A stretch of 17,570 bases of DNA from an uncultured Anaerotruncus sp. (GTDB lineage Bacteria > Bacillota > Clostridia > Oscillospirales > CAG-272). This document shows positions 1 to 8,005 of this stretch, one piece after another. How positions within the stretch are numbered: the first letter of the stretch is position 1; each line of letters begins with the position of its first letter. The DNA lies in contig CAJLZE010000048.1 in assembly GCA_905210995.1 (NCBI GenBank), forward strand, positions 1 to 17,570. Reading direction: 5' to 3'. Both the position numbers and the translations under genes were made by a program. The notes below the pieces were generated by a model. That model did not search any database and was not told the origin of the DNA. It saw only the letters and a list, made by a program, of their open reading frames with translations.

Positions 1-30
1 GAGTACGTGATAGGTAAGCTGGCAGAATAA
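1..30 (+). CDS. possible C-terminal end of an upstream plus-strand gene (partial)
   Basis: Frame 1 reads EYVIGKLAE followed by TAA at 28-30. Nine residues cannot identify a protein. A plus-strand gene ending here would converge on dapL and share the palindrome at 67-100 as a terminator, which is a normal arrangement and the only contextual support. The 36 bases between this stop and the palindrome show no other signal. Confidence 0.3.
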   Translation, partial: EYVIGKLAE

Positions 31-66
31 GGTAAACGATAGAAGAATAGCGTAATTAAATAGCAG

Positions 67-100
67 CTTGCGGTCTGACGCATATGCGTCGGACCGCAAG
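67..100. terminator. 34-base palindrome, likely terminator between convergent genes
   Basis: A nine-base outer arm CTTGCGGTC pairs with GACCGCAAG, then one T/G position, then GACGCA pairs with TGCGTC around a two-base centre, so almost the whole element is self-complementary. It lies 24 bases past the dapL stop. The minus-strand tail (CTGCTATTTAATT) is only moderately U-rich and the plus-strand tail is poor, so efficiency is uncertain. Confidence 0.6.
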
Positions 101-124
101 CGTTTGGTGTTCGGTGATCTGAAG

Positions 125-1318
125 TCACACCTCCCGCAGTCTCCTCGCCGCTTCCATAGCGGCGGGGCGGGAGCAAAAGGCGGAGAAGCGGAAGCATCCC
201 TCGCCTGCCGCGCCGAACCCGGAGCCGGGGGTGCCGATGATGCCCGCGCGGTCGAGCAGGCGGTCGAAAAATTTCCATGACGACAGTCCGTCGGGACAGC
301 GGAACCATACATACGGGCTCATTTCGCCGGAAGCCGAACCGATGCCGCGCGCGGCGAGCGCCGCGCGCAGGATGCGGGCGTTCCCGAGATAATACTTGAT
401 ATTTTCACGGCAACCGGCACGCCCCTGCGGTGTCAGTGCTGCGGCAGCCGCGCACTGTACCGGATAGGCGACGCCGTTTGAGGTTATCGCCTTGTATCTG
501 CGCCATATGTCCCGCAGCGGGCGGTCGTCGATCCGCAGCTCAGACGGCAGGACGGTGAACCCGCATCTCAGCCCGGTGAATCCCGCCGATTTTGAAAACG
601 AGCCGACCTCAAGCGCGCATTTTTCGGCTCCGGGGACGGAGTATATGGTGCGCGGGTGCTCGGTGTCATCCTCTGGGATGAATGCCGAATAAGCGGTGTC
701 GCAAACGATGAGCGAGCCGGTCGCGAGCGCGTGCTCGACCCACACCGCAAGACGCGCGCGGTCATATGCCGCGCCCGTCGGATTTCCCGGCGTGCATATG
801 TAGTAGATACCGCGCCCGCAGGCCGCATCGGGCAGCGGAAGCAGGTCGTTGCCGATGTCGGCGCGCAGATATCTTATCCCGTTTCCCGCGGCAAGGTTGA
901 CGTCGCGGTATGCGGGATATGTCGGGTCGGCAAGGTAGACGGTGCATCTGCCGAACAGGTGCGGTATGAGCGCGAGATCCGTCTTTGCACCGTCGGATAT
1001 GAAGATATCCCCGGCGGGAACGCGTGCGCCCTCCTCCGCGTAGAGCTCCGATATCGCCCGGCGCAGAAAATCGTACCCGTCGGCGGGCGGATATCCGCGA
1101 AAGCCCTCGACGCTACCCATGCCGGCGGAAGCTGTTGCGAGCGCCTCCGCAACGCACGCGGGGAGGGGGAGCGTCACGTCGCCGATCCCGAGGTCTATCG
1201 GCTTTTCGCCGCGTGCCGCGGTGTGCTCCGCAACGCGGCGCGCCACCTCCGCAAAAAGATAATCACCGCCGAGGACCTCTTCCGTCACACCGCGGTTTAT
1301 TGCAAGTTCGCCCGTCAT
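125..1318 (-). CDS. dapL: LL-diaminopimelate aminotransferase
   Basis: A PLP-dependent class I aminotransferase, 397 residues, close to the usual 400-410 of DapL. The family converts tetrahydrodipicolinate directly to LL-diaminopimelate, bypassing the succinyl and acetyl branches of lysine and peptidoglycan precursor synthesis. DapL-like segments are readable in order: LGIGDVTLPLP (43-53), the glycine-rich EGFRGYPPADGYDFLR, SDGAK (108-112), DPTYPAYRDVN, GNPTG (178-182), D207 for the PLP ring nitrogen, and SFSKSAGFTG with the Schiff-base lysine K243. The stretch between DPTYP and GNPTG looks shorter than in typical members. The start is an ATG with GGAGG five bases upstream (1324-1328). It stands alone, with no other lysine gene visible. 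The family call is strong; substrate rests on similarity to DapL rather than to other fold-I aminotransferases. Confidence 0.9.
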   Translation of the reverse strand: MTGELAINRGVTEEVLGGDYLFAEVARRVAEHTAARGEKPIDLGIGDVTLPLPACVAEALATASAGMGSVEGFRGYPPADGYDFLRRAISELYAEEGARVPAGDIFISDGAKTDLALIPHLFGRCTVYLADPTYPAYRDVNLAAGNGIRYLRADIGNDLLPLPDAACGRGIYYICTPGNPTGAAYDRARLAVWVEHALATGSLIVCDTAYSAFIPEDDTEHPRTIYSVPGAEKCALEVGSFSKSAGFTGLRCGFTVLPSELRIDDRPLRDIWRRYKAITSNGVAYPVQCAAAAALTPQGRAGCRENIKYYLGNARILRAALAARGIGSASGEMSPYVWFRCPDGLSSWKFFDRLLDRAGIIGTPGSGFGAAGEGCFRFSAFCSRPAAMEAARRLREV

Positions 1319-1430
1319 GATATCCTCCGTTCACAACTTCTGTCTGTATCCAGTATATGCCGCGTGCCGCGTGCGTGACCGGGGCGCAACGTACCGATGG
1401 CGCACGTCTGTTGTTTATATTGTACAATGC

Positions 1431-1436
1431 ATTATA
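1431..1436 (-). promoter_or_regulatory. candidate -10 box for dapL
   Basis: The minus strand carries TATAAT here, about 115 bases before the dapL start. The best upstream partner is TTGCGC at a 19-base spacing, which is wide and weak, so only the -10 box is convincing. Confidence 0.35.
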
Positions 1437-1572
1437 CCGTGCCGAGGCGTAAAACGCGCAATATCACACCGACAAGGCGCGATTTTTGCAGTGAGATTTG
1501 ACTCAAATGGAGCACATCTGTTAACATGGGGTTAATTTTGGGATGCCGCGTATAAAACATCCGATATCCGTC

Positions 1573-1601
1573 TTGAAAGTTGCCCGCTAAACTGATATAA
1601 T
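1573..1601 (+). promoter_or_regulatory. sigma-A promoter for the MBL lipoprotein
   Basis: TTGAAA (1573-1578), 17 bases, TATAAT (1596-1601), followed by an AT-rich stretch. It predicts a start near 1608 and a leader of about 105 bases. It sits in the roughly 390-base gene-free gap 1319-1712, which otherwise holds the dapL upstream signals and a leader hairpin; I see no small gene there. Confidence 0.75.
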
Positions 1602-1642
1602 CTATTTTAACAATATAAAATACCGTTACGGTGCGCTTTTTG

Positions 1643-1665
1643 CGCCGCTTTTTATACGAGCGGCG
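1643..1665 (+). promoter_or_regulatory. hairpin in the leader of the MBL gene
   Basis: CGCCGCT pairs with AGCGGCG around a nine-base loop in the predicted 5' untranslated RNA, about 48 bases before the start codon. No T-tract follows on the plus strand. It could stabilise the mRNA or act in attenuation; its role is not shown by sequence. Confidence 0.4.
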
Positions 1666-1712
1666 TCATGTATTGCGCTTCCGTGCGGATTTGGAAGGTA
1701 TGGTGAACCGAA

Positions 1713-3602
1713 ATGAAGAAAAACAAGAGGATCTGGCTGCCGGCGATACTGCTTGCGCTTATTCTCGCAATGTCGGTCCTGTTCTGCTCGTGCAATAAGA
1801 CGGATGGCCCCGACAACGGCACGTCATCCGGCGCGGATGAGAGCACCGCAGAGCCCGAATCTACGACTCTCGACCTCGTAAAGAACGGCGAGATCAAGAT
1901 AGTGCGCGTCGTGCGCTCGGCTGATATAACCGCCGCCGATGCCCCCGAGATCACGGCAGGCAAAAAGATCCGCGACACGCTCAACAATGTCATCAAGGAT
2001 AAGATCAACTCAAACCTTTCGTATGACGAGTCCATAACCCTTGTCGAGGACTTCCTCATGCCCGGTCAGACATACGATCCGTCTACGGTCGAGATCCTTG
2101 TCGGCAAGACCGCTTACGACGAGAGCAAGGACGCCTTTGACGGTCTGTCTTACGGTGATTATTCTGTCAAGGTCGTCGGCAACAAGATAATCGTTGCCTC
2201 TTACACGACTGCGGGCTACAATGCCGCCGCCAACAAGCTTTCAAACCTCATTACCGGCGCCGTTGACGAAGCGACAAAGTCGATCACCCTTAACAAAGCC
2301 GATATCGCCGCCGAGGGCAGCAGCAACAAGAGCCTTAACGCTATCCCCATGTACGAGGGCGGCACGTTCGGCTCGTACTACAAAGCGGGCAACTCGGTCG
2401 ATGAGATCATAATCAAAAAGACCAACGCCACAGAGTTCGGTGCTTATCTCGATAAGCTCGCCTCTTCGGGCTACACCTGCTATACCACCAAAGAGATAAA
2501 GTCCAACAAATTCGCTACATACACGAATGACAAGTACACGCTGACCGCGGGCTACTACGATTATGAGACCTCGGCGCGTATCATGATCGAGCCTCTTGCC
2601 GACCCCGTGCCGCTTGAGGCAGCCAAGTACACAAAGGTCACCACGTCACAGATCACCATGCTCGGTCTTGAATACAAGACGACCGACGGCTATGCCTCCA
2701 ACGGTCTTTCCATGGTGATAAGACTTGAGGACGGTCGCTTCATCGTCGTTGACGGCGGTTTCAACAACGCGGCAAGCGCGAACAATCTCCTTGCCGTCCT
2801 GCGTGAACAGTCCAAAGACTACATCAAGTCTCCCAAGGATATAAAGGTCGCCGCATGGATCATTACCCACGCACACGGTGACCACTCCGGCATGATCGGA
2901 AAGCGCTATGAGACCTTCAGATCCATCACGGTCGAGGAATTCCTTGTAAACTTCATCTCCGATTCAGAGCGTGAAAAGGCTATCGCCGGCATTCCCAACA
3001 ACTGGTCAAGCGGCGAGGGCGGAGGATACAGCAACGTTATCACCGCCGCAAATGCTCTCGGAGCAAAGGTGAGGACCGTACACGTCGGTCAGGATTACTA
3101 CTACGGCGACGCAAAGCTTGAGGTGCTCTACACCATCGAAAGCTTCGGTCCCACGATATGCAACGCATTCAACACCACCTCTCTTGTCATCAAGGCGACC
3201 ATTCAGGGCACTACCTTCATGATAACGGGCGACGCCACCGGTAACGGTCTTCAGGCGACAGCCAAGGCGTTCGGCGACTACCTCAAGTCCGATATCGTTC
3301 AGGTATCTCACCACGGTTACACGACATGGCATAACGACGCCGGCACGATCATGGCTTACAAGTTTATGGCTCCCACGACTCTGCTTTGGCCTCAGGGCGG
3401 TCATGCTTATCCCAACTATACGAGCAAGAACTACAACAAGGCTCTGACAGAGAAATCCTCCAACCCGAACTATGAAGAGACGTACGTTGCGGGCTGGCAG
3501 GGAGATACCGTCATAATCCCGCTGCCCTATAAGGTCGGCTCGGGCATTACGAACCGCGCGACCGGCTCCAATGTCGAAGGTGCAAGCACCATAAAGAAAT
3601 AA
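1713..3602 (+). CDS. MBL-fold metallohydrolase lipoprotein, ComEC-like catalytic domain
   Basis: A 629-residue surface protein. Residues 1-27 are a lysine-rich start, a hydrophobic run and FCSC; C27 is the probable lipidated cysteine, though the lipobox is not ideal (F at -3, C at -2). Residues about 45-180 resemble the small alpha/beta domain that precedes GH20/GH67-type catalytic domains (GDYSVKVVGNKIIVAS). A second small domain spans about 200-295. From about 310 there is a metallo-beta-lactamase domain with the zinc ligands H386-A-H388-G-D390-H391, a later ITGDATG and the SHHG motif typical of the ComEC/Rec2 MBL branch. All metal motifs are intact, so it should be an active hydrolase; the substrate is unknown, with phosphoesters or glycan-linked esters possible. 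It is monocistronic. The SD is GGAAGG at 1693-1698; an ATG at 1700 is in another frame and short. Its nearness to glycosidase genes suggests a glycan-related role, which is inference. Confidence 0.85.
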   Translation: MKKNKRIWLPAILLALILAMSVLFCSCNKTDGPDNGTSSGADESTAEPESTTLDLVKNGEIKIVRVVRSADITAADAPEITAGKKIRDTLNNVIKDKINSNLSYDESITLVEDFLMPGQTYDPSTVEILVGKTAYDESKDAFDGLSYGDYSVKVVGNKIIVASYTTAGYNAAANKLSNLITGAVDEATKSITLNKADIAAEGSSNKSLNAIPMYEGGTFGSYYKAGNSVDEIIIKKTNATEFGAYLDKLASSGYTCYTTKEIKSNKFATYTNDKYTLTAGYYDYETSARIMIEPLADPVPLEAAKYTKVTTSQITMLGLEYKTTDGYASNGLSMVIRLEDGRFIVVDGGFNNAASANNLLAVLREQSKDYIKSPKDIKVAAWIITHAHGDHSGMIGKRYETFRSITVEEFLVNFISDSEREKAIAGIPNNWSSGEGGGYSNVITAANALGAKVRTVHVGQDYYYGDAKLEVLYTIESFGPTICNAFNTTSLVIKATIQGTTFMITGDATGNGLQATAKAFGDYLKSDIVQVSHHGYTTWHNDAGTIMAYKFMAPTTLLWPQGGHAYPNYTSKNYNKALTEKSSNPNYEETYVAGWQGDTVIIPLPYKVGSGITNRATGSNVEGASTIKK

Positions 3603-3618
3603 GCCGATATAAATAAAG

Positions 3619-3656
3619 CCCCGCGGAGGGTGTTCGCACGAACACCCTCCGCGGGG
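3619..3656. terminator. bidirectional terminator, 18-bp perfect stem
   Basis: Two 18-base arms (CCCCGCGGAGGGTGTTCG and its complement) are separated by two bases. The minus-strand exit runs into CTTTATTTATA and the plus-strand exit into TCTTGTTA. It lies between the stops of the convergent MBL and serine hydrolase genes, so it probably serves both. Confidence 0.9.
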
Positions 3657-3679
3657 TCTTGTTATCGGATACCCGCAGA

Positions 3680-4519
3680 TCAGCCGAGCATTGCGTCGAA
3701 GGACACCGAGCGCGAATATCCCTGCCATGCCACGGCAAGCCCCAGAGTGGGGTTGAGGGCAAGCATCTGCCCGTGCATTCCGCCCTTGCCGTACCAGCCG
3801 TCAACACTCTTGGACGTAAACTCATAGCCGCGCTCAAGCACCGCGCGGCACCACTCCTCCGAGACGATGCGTTCGCCCTTCCATTCGCCGCCGTTAAGGT
3901 AGAGCACGCCGAGCTTGACCATATCCTCGCAGCGTATGTAAAGTCCCGTGGCACCCATCGTGTGCCCGAGCGGGCAGGCAGACCATGCGTATTCGCCGAA
4001 ACGCATCACGTCCATGAGCGCGGGGCGAAGAAATTCGAAAAGGGTCGTACCGCTGACCTTTTCGACGACGAGCGAGAGAAGATAGAACGCAGCATCGGTG
4101 TACTGCCGCTGCACTCCCTGCTCGTAGGGCAGCGGCTCGGCAAGCACCATCGAGAGATAGTCGTTTGTCGGATAAAGCGACGCGTTGTCAACGTCGATGT
4201 CGAGCAGCCCGCGCGAAAAACCGGCGGTGTGCTTCATAAGCATATGAAGCGTAACGTCCTTCCAACGCGGGTCGGCTCCCGAGGGCAGCTCCATGCCCAT
4301 TATATCAAGAAATTTGTCTTCCGTGTCAAGCAGACCGCGGTCGCGGCATATGCCGAGGGCGGTCACGGTGTATATTTTTGCGACCGAATAAACGTCGTTC
4401 GTCGGATTGGCGGGGATTAGCGTCACCTTACGCGAGGCGTAGTCCTTATCCATCTCGGTGACCGAGTAAATGCCGGTGCCGGCGGCACGCGCGGCATAAT
4501 CGTTCTGCGTCAGAGCCAT
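3680..4519 (-). CDS. serine hydrolase, class C beta-lactamase/PBP4-like family
   Basis: A 279-residue member of the Beta-lactamase (PF00144) superfamily, shorter than true AmpC enzymes (about 360). The nucleophile motif is S45-V-A-K48. Then come LMKHTAGF (95-101), a family hallmark, and Y140-T-D142 at the YxN position, with Asp in place of the usual Asn, as in some esterase-like members. Near the C-terminus GKGGMHGQ (244-251) stands at the KTG/HxG position. There is no signal peptide or membrane segment, so it is probably cytoplasmic, which argues against a peptidoglycan or antibiotic target and for an esterase or small amide hydrolase. AAAGGA lies eight bases before the ATG. It is transcribed alone from its own promoter and is divergent from the rhamnosidase gene. 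Substrate is unknown. Confidence 0.85.
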   Translation of the reverse strand: MALTQNDYAARAAGTGIYSVTEMDKDYASRKVTLIPANPTNDVYSVAKIYTVTALGICRDRGLLDTEDKFLDIMGMELPSGADPRWKDVTLHMLMKHTAGFSRGLLDIDVDNASLYPTNDYLSMVLAEPLPYEQGVQRQYTDAAFYLLSLVVEKVSGTTLFEFLRPALMDVMRFGEYAWSACPLGHTMGATGLYIRCEDMVKLGVLYLNGGEWKGERIVSEEWCRAVLERGYEFTSKSVDGWYGKGGMHGQMLALNPTLGLAVAWQGYSRSVSFDAMLG

Positions 4520-4539
4520 GATATTTTCCTTTCTTCACG

Positions 4540-4558
4540 GCGGGGAGTCACTCCCCGC
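4540..4558 (-). promoter_or_regulatory. hairpin at the 5' end of the serine hydrolase mRNA
   Basis: GCGGGGAG and CTCCCCGC flank a three-base loop. From the promoter at 4571-4599, transcription should start near 4564, so the hairpin would be almost the first thing in the transcript and would end about 15 bases before the ribosome binding site. A 5' stabilising stem is the simplest reading. On the plus strand a short T-run follows, so it might also stop read-through. Confidence 0.45.
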
Positions 4559-4570
4559 ATCTTTTGATTA

Positions 4571-4599
4571 ATTGTAGCACATCCGACCGAAAAAAGCAA
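4571..4599 (-). promoter_or_regulatory. sigma-A promoter for the serine hydrolase
   Basis: Read on the minus strand: TTGCTT (4594-4599), 17 bases, TACAAT (4571-4576). It points at the serine hydrolase start 52 bases beyond the -10 box and is arranged back to back with the promoter at 4618-4646. Confidence 0.65.
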
Positions 4600-4617
4600 C
4601 TGTCTTGGCGGCGGCTA

Positions 4618-4646
4618 TTGATTTTTCTTTCCCGGTGTGTTAAAAT
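4618..4646 (+). promoter_or_regulatory. sigma-A promoter for the rhamnosidase operon
   Basis: TTGATT (4618-4623), 17 bases, TAAAAT (4641-4646). The predicted start near 4653 gives a leader of about 50 bases. The two divergent -35 boxes are only 18 bases apart, so a regulator bound there could control both directions; I see no clear operator palindrome. Confidence 0.65.
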
Positions 4647-4704
4647 AAATACGGTTTTTATGGTTGATTTAAATACTAACCGACAAAGAAAGGCCTTTTT
4701 AATC

Positions 4705-7221
4705 ATGAGATCTGCAAAATTTATAACGCACCCGGGGTATGAGCTCCCGAAATACGATAATCCGTGGAAGAATATGAAATACAACAGCTACGCGGTCGAG
4801 CTGCCGCGCGGCGACGGGCTTCTTACCGTAAAGCGTCCGTTTTCTCCCGATCCATCGCGCCGCGTCGAATCGGTGCGCGTGCGCGCGACGGCTCTCGGTA
4901 TATTCGATATGTTCATGAACGGCATACGCATAGGCAAGGTCGATGTGGACGGTATCGAGGCTGACGAATACAAGCCGGGTTGGACCGACTACCGCAGCCG
5001 CGTATTCGAATATGAATACGATGTCACCTCGCTCTGCGGAGAGGAGAACCTTTTTGTCGCCGAGGTATCGCCCGGATGGTGGTCGGGTCGCATTTCGTTC
5101 GGATTTTACGGCTTCAAGCCCTGCGCGTTTGCCGGTGAGATCGAGATAACCTACGACGACGGAGATACAGAGCTTATCGCGTCCTCGGCGGACGGCAAAT
5201 GGGAGAGCACGGTGTGCGGCCCCGTTATGACGGCTGATATCTGGAACGGCGAGTATTATGACGCGCGCGTGCCCGAGCCGTCGATGCATCCCGAGGAGTA
5301 TGACTGGAAGGCTGCCGAGGAATTTACCGGCTTTGAAGGGAAGATCGTGCCGCTTGAGGGTCCGGCGATACGCCCGAAGCACGGCCTTACGCGTCACCCG
5401 GTGAGCGCGGTCGTTCACTGCGGCACAGAGGAGGACGGCTCGCCTCTCGGCAGGATAAAGGTGGTGTCGCGCAGCACGGGCAAGAACTGCGAGCGCACGC
5501 ATCTGCGCGCAGGCGAGGCGCTGATACTTGACATGGGTCAGAACATGGTCGGCAGACCTGTGATATTCCTTGATGCCGAGCGCGGCACCAAGGTGAGCGG
5601 CTACTTTGCTGAAATGCTCAATGACAGCGGCGACCCCGAGCGCGGCAACGACGGACCGCGCGGCAGTATGTACATAAAGAACTACCGCTCCGCTATGGCG
5701 CGCATAGTTTATATCGCATCGGGGACCGAGGGAGAGCTTTATTTCCCGACACACTCCTTCTTCGGCTTCCGCTATTTTGAGCTGCGCGCCGACCGCGATA
5801 TCGACGTTCTCGGCGTTATAGGTGAGGTCATCGGCTCCGAGATCACCGAGACCGGCGATTTCGGCTGCGACGATCCCGAGGTCAATCGGCTCTTCTCCAA
5901 TATAAAATGGGGCATGAGGGGAAATTACCTTTCGGTCCCCACCGACTGCCCTCAGCGTGACGAGCGCCTCGGCTGGACGGGCGACACGCAGATATTCTGC
6001 GGCGCAGCATCCTACCTCGGTGACATCGAAAGCTTTATGCACAAATGGCTCGGCGACGCGCGCGATTCTCAGAACGGAGTCGAAAAAGAGTTCCTCGGTG
6101 CATATTGCGACGTCATACCGCGCGTTTTTCCGAAATCCAATGGCAACGCGGCGTGGGGAGATGCGGGACTTATCGTACCTTACCGTCTCTGGCTCATGTA
6201 CGGCGACAAGGCGATAATAGAAGAGCATTACGAGTCGATGCAGTATTATATGCACTTTGTCGAGCAGTACGGTCTTGAGGGACCCAACACCGCTTACGGC
6301 GATTGGCTCAATTACGATGTGACCGACAAGAGATATATCGCGGTCTGCTATTACGCTTATGACGCGGCGCTGATGGAGAAATTCAGCCGCATTATCGGCA
6401 AAGATGAAGAGGCGGAGTATTATCGCCTCCTCCGCGAGCGTATAGTAAAGCACTGGCACGACAGATATGTCGTTGACGGCGAGCTGACCGTAAAGACGCA
6501 GACGGGATATCTGCTCCCGCTTGCCTTCGACCTTGCTGACGGCGAGCTGCGCGAAAGATTCATAGGAAGGCTGCGCGACGCCGTGGTATCGAACGGTTAC
6601 ACGCTTTCGACCGGCTTTGTGGGCACGGGGATTTTGAATCAGACGCTCTCAAAGGTCGGGCTTGACGGTCTTTGCTACTCGCTGCTGCTTCAGACGGCAG
6701 ACCCTAGCTGGCTTTATTCGGTGAGACAGGGTGCAACGACGGTATGGGAGAGATGGAATTCCTACACGCTCGCCAAGGGCTTCGGCGACGTCGGGATGAA
6801 CTCCTTCAACCATTACGCGTACGGTGCCGTCGCCGAATGGATGTTTGCGGGAATGTGCGGCATCCTGCCCGATGAGAACGCCCCCGGCTTCGGACATTTC
6901 ATTCTCCGTCCGACGCCCGATATGAGAGAGACAGGCGAGATCCCCGCAGGTCAGAAGCGGATCGGAGAGGCTCACGCATCATACGATTCGCGCGCAGGCA
7001 GGATCGAGAGCGGTTGGGCGTTCATCAACGGCAGATATGTTTACAACTTTACGGTTCCCGACGGAGCAACGGCTCGTGTCGAACTGCCCGCTCCCGGCGC
7101 GGTGGATGCAGTTATAACGCTCAACGGGCTCGAATATCCGCTTGACGCACTGAATGGCAGGCTTGCCGACGGTCGTGCCGTGTTCGAACTCGGAGCGGGA
7201 AGCTATACGGCTTCCGTTTGA
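4705..7221 (+). CDS. alpha-L-rhamnosidase, GH78 family
   Basis: An 838-residue inverting glycosidase predicted to remove terminal alpha-L-rhamnose from plant glycosides, pectin side chains or bacterial polysaccharide. The domains follow the GH78 order: beta-sandwich domains up to about residue 390, including an N-terminal lectin-like fold with RVRATALGIFDMFMNG; a helical (alpha/alpha)6 barrel at about 395-735; and a C-terminal beta-sandwich. Catalytic-site motifs are intact: DCPQRDERLGWTGD with D419, E420 and D427 in the general-acid region, and TTVWERWNS with E682 as the likely general base. There is no signal peptide, so it should act on imported oligosaccharides. The frame is open further upstream, but the ATG at 4705 follows AAAGAAAGG (4685-4693) and lies inside the transcript predicted from 4618-4646. 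Its stop is 34 bases before the GH-like lipoprotein, so the two form an operon. Substrate linkage cannot be read from sequence. Confidence 0.92.
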   Translation: MRSAKFITHPGYELPKYDNPWKNMKYNSYAVELPRGDGLLTVKRPFSPDPSRRVESVRVRATALGIFDMFMNGIRIGKVDVDGIEADEYKPGWTDYRSRVFEYEYDVTSLCGEENLFVAEVSPGWWSGRISFGFYGFKPCAFAGEIEITYDDGDTELIASSADGKWESTVCGPVMTADIWNGEYYDARVPEPSMHPEEYDWKAAEEFTGFEGKIVPLEGPAIRPKHGLTRHPVSAVVHCGTEEDGSPLGRIKVVSRSTGKNCERTHLRAGEALILDMGQNMVGRPVIFLDAERGTKVSGYFAEMLNDSGDPERGNDGPRGSMYIKNYRSAMARIVYIASGTEGELYFPTHSFFGFRYFELRADRDIDVLGVIGEVIGSEITETGDFGCDDPEVNRLFSNIKWGMRGNYLSVPTDCPQRDERLGWTGDTQIFCGAASYLGDIESFMHKWLGDARDSQNGVEKEFLGAYCDVIPRVFPKSNGNAAWGDAGLIVPYRLWLMYGDKAIIEEHYESMQYYMHFVEQYGLEGPNTAYGDWLNYDVTDKRYIAVCYYAYDAALMEKFSRIIGKDEEAEYYRLLRERIVKHWHDRYVVDGELTVKTQTGYLLPLAFDLADGELRERFIGRLRDAVVSNGYTLSTGFVGTGILNQTLSKVGLDGLCYSLLLQTADPSWLYSVRQGATTVWERWNSYTLAKGFGDVGMNSFNHYAYGAVAEWMFAGMCGILPDENAPGFGHFILRPTPDMRETGEIPAGQKRIGEAHASYDSRAGRIESGWAFINGRYVYNFTVPDGATARVELPAPGAVDAVITLNGLEYPLDALNGRLADGRAVFELGAGSYTASV

Positions 7222-7255
7222 AAAAATAATAAATAAGAAAGGTGCGGCTACCGAC

Positions 7256-7996
7256 ATGAAACGCAGAAGAAGGACCCCGGGGACCGGCACCCGCGCCGGG
7301 ATACTTGCCGCGCTCATGGCGGCGGTGATCCTGTGCGGCGGCTGCGGTACCGCCGGCGACGGAGGAAATACGGTGGGATTTACGGCTGAAGAGACTGTTT
7401 ACGACAATCCCGACAGATATACGGGCGAATATTCTGAGGTCAACGGTGCGTTCGGCGGCATAGATGACCTCGGACGCGAGCTGAGCCTCGACCTCGGCGA
7501 CAGATCGGTGCGTGCCGACGACACCGCTGGCAGCAAAAAACGTCAGGTGGGGATATTTTATTTCCTCTGGCAGGGCGAGCACGGGACGGACGGTCCTTAT
7601 GACAATTACAAGATCGCGTCCGAGCACCCGGAGGCGGTAAAGTCGGAGGCTGCATGGCTCAAGGCGGGTGGCGGAAAGGTGGGAGCGCACCATTTCTGGG
7701 GCGAGCCGCTTTTCGGCTACTACACCTCGAGAGATATGTGGGTCATGCGCAAGCATCTTCAGATGCTGACCGACGCGGGCGTTGATTTCATCGTTTTCGA
7801 CGCAACGAACGCATATACTTACTCGGCACGCGTAAAGCAACTCATTTCCGTGTGGTACGGCTATCTTGAGGCGGGCGTTAAGGTGCCTAAGCTGGCGTTT
7901 TACACCAATTCCTCAAGCGGAAAGACGATGACGAGCATATACAAGGAGATCTACACCGACAAGGCGCTGAACGAAAAATACCCGCGCCTTTCCTAG
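7256..7996 (+). CDS. GH99/WbsX-like lipoprotein, N-terminal part up to an in-frame TAG
   Basis: 246 residues up to TAG; the same frame continues to 9208, and together they read as one 650-codon protein. Residues 1-30 are an arginine-rich start (KRRRR), a hydrophobic stretch and CGGC, with C30 the likely lipid-anchor cysteine although the -3 residue is not classical. From about residue 95 the first half of a TIM barrel is recognisable from GIFYFLWQGEHGT, HHFWGEP, and DAGVDFIVFDATNA, as in uncharacterised clostridial and Bacteroidetes proteins related to GH71/GH99 and the WbsX family. The ATG at 7256 follows AAGAAAGG (7235-7242) and lies 34 bases after the rhamnosidase stop. On its own this fragment lacks the second half of the barrel and the conserved WNEW motif and should be inactive. 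The TAG may be a nonsense mutation, an assembly error or a read-through site. Confidence 0.75.
   Translation: MKRRRRTPGTGTRAGILAALMAAVILCGGCGTAGDGGNTVGFTAEETVYDNPDRYTGEYSEVNGAFGGIDDLGRELSLDLGDRSVRADDTAGSKKRQVGIFYFLWQGEHGTDGPYDNYKIASEHPEAVKSEAAWLKAGGGKVGAHHFWGEPLFGYYTSRDMWVMRKHLQMLTDAGVDFIVFDATNAYTYSARVKQLISVWYGYLEAGVKVPKLAFYTNSSSGKTMTSIYKEIYTDKALNEKYPRLS
7994..7996 (+). other. in-frame TAG inside the GH-like lipoprotein gene
   Basis: Codon 247 of the composite frame: RLS, then TAG, then LWYMWDGKP. Both sides look like continuous family sequence and no base is gained or lost. Single-base changes from TAC, TAT, CAG, GAG, AAG, TTG, TCG or TGG would produce it. None of the 15 other gene ends visible in the window uses TAG; they use TAA or TGA. 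Confidence 0.85.
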
Positions 7997-8005
7997 CTTT
8001 GGTAT

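Noticed and set aside
68..280. Plus-strand frame beginning in the 67-100 palindrome
   Set aside because: It starts within the hairpin, has no binding site and overlaps the end of dapL antisense.
656..1378. A 240-codon plus-strand open frame opposite dapL
   Set aside because: Low-complexity, Arg/Ala/Val-rich translation without recognisable domains; dapL on the other strand is well supported.
4699..6459. A 586-codon open frame on the minus strand opposite the rhamnosidase gene
   Set aside because: It mirrors the GC-rich codon pattern of the rhamnosidase, has no family-like motifs or binding site, and the plus-strand protein is unmistakable.
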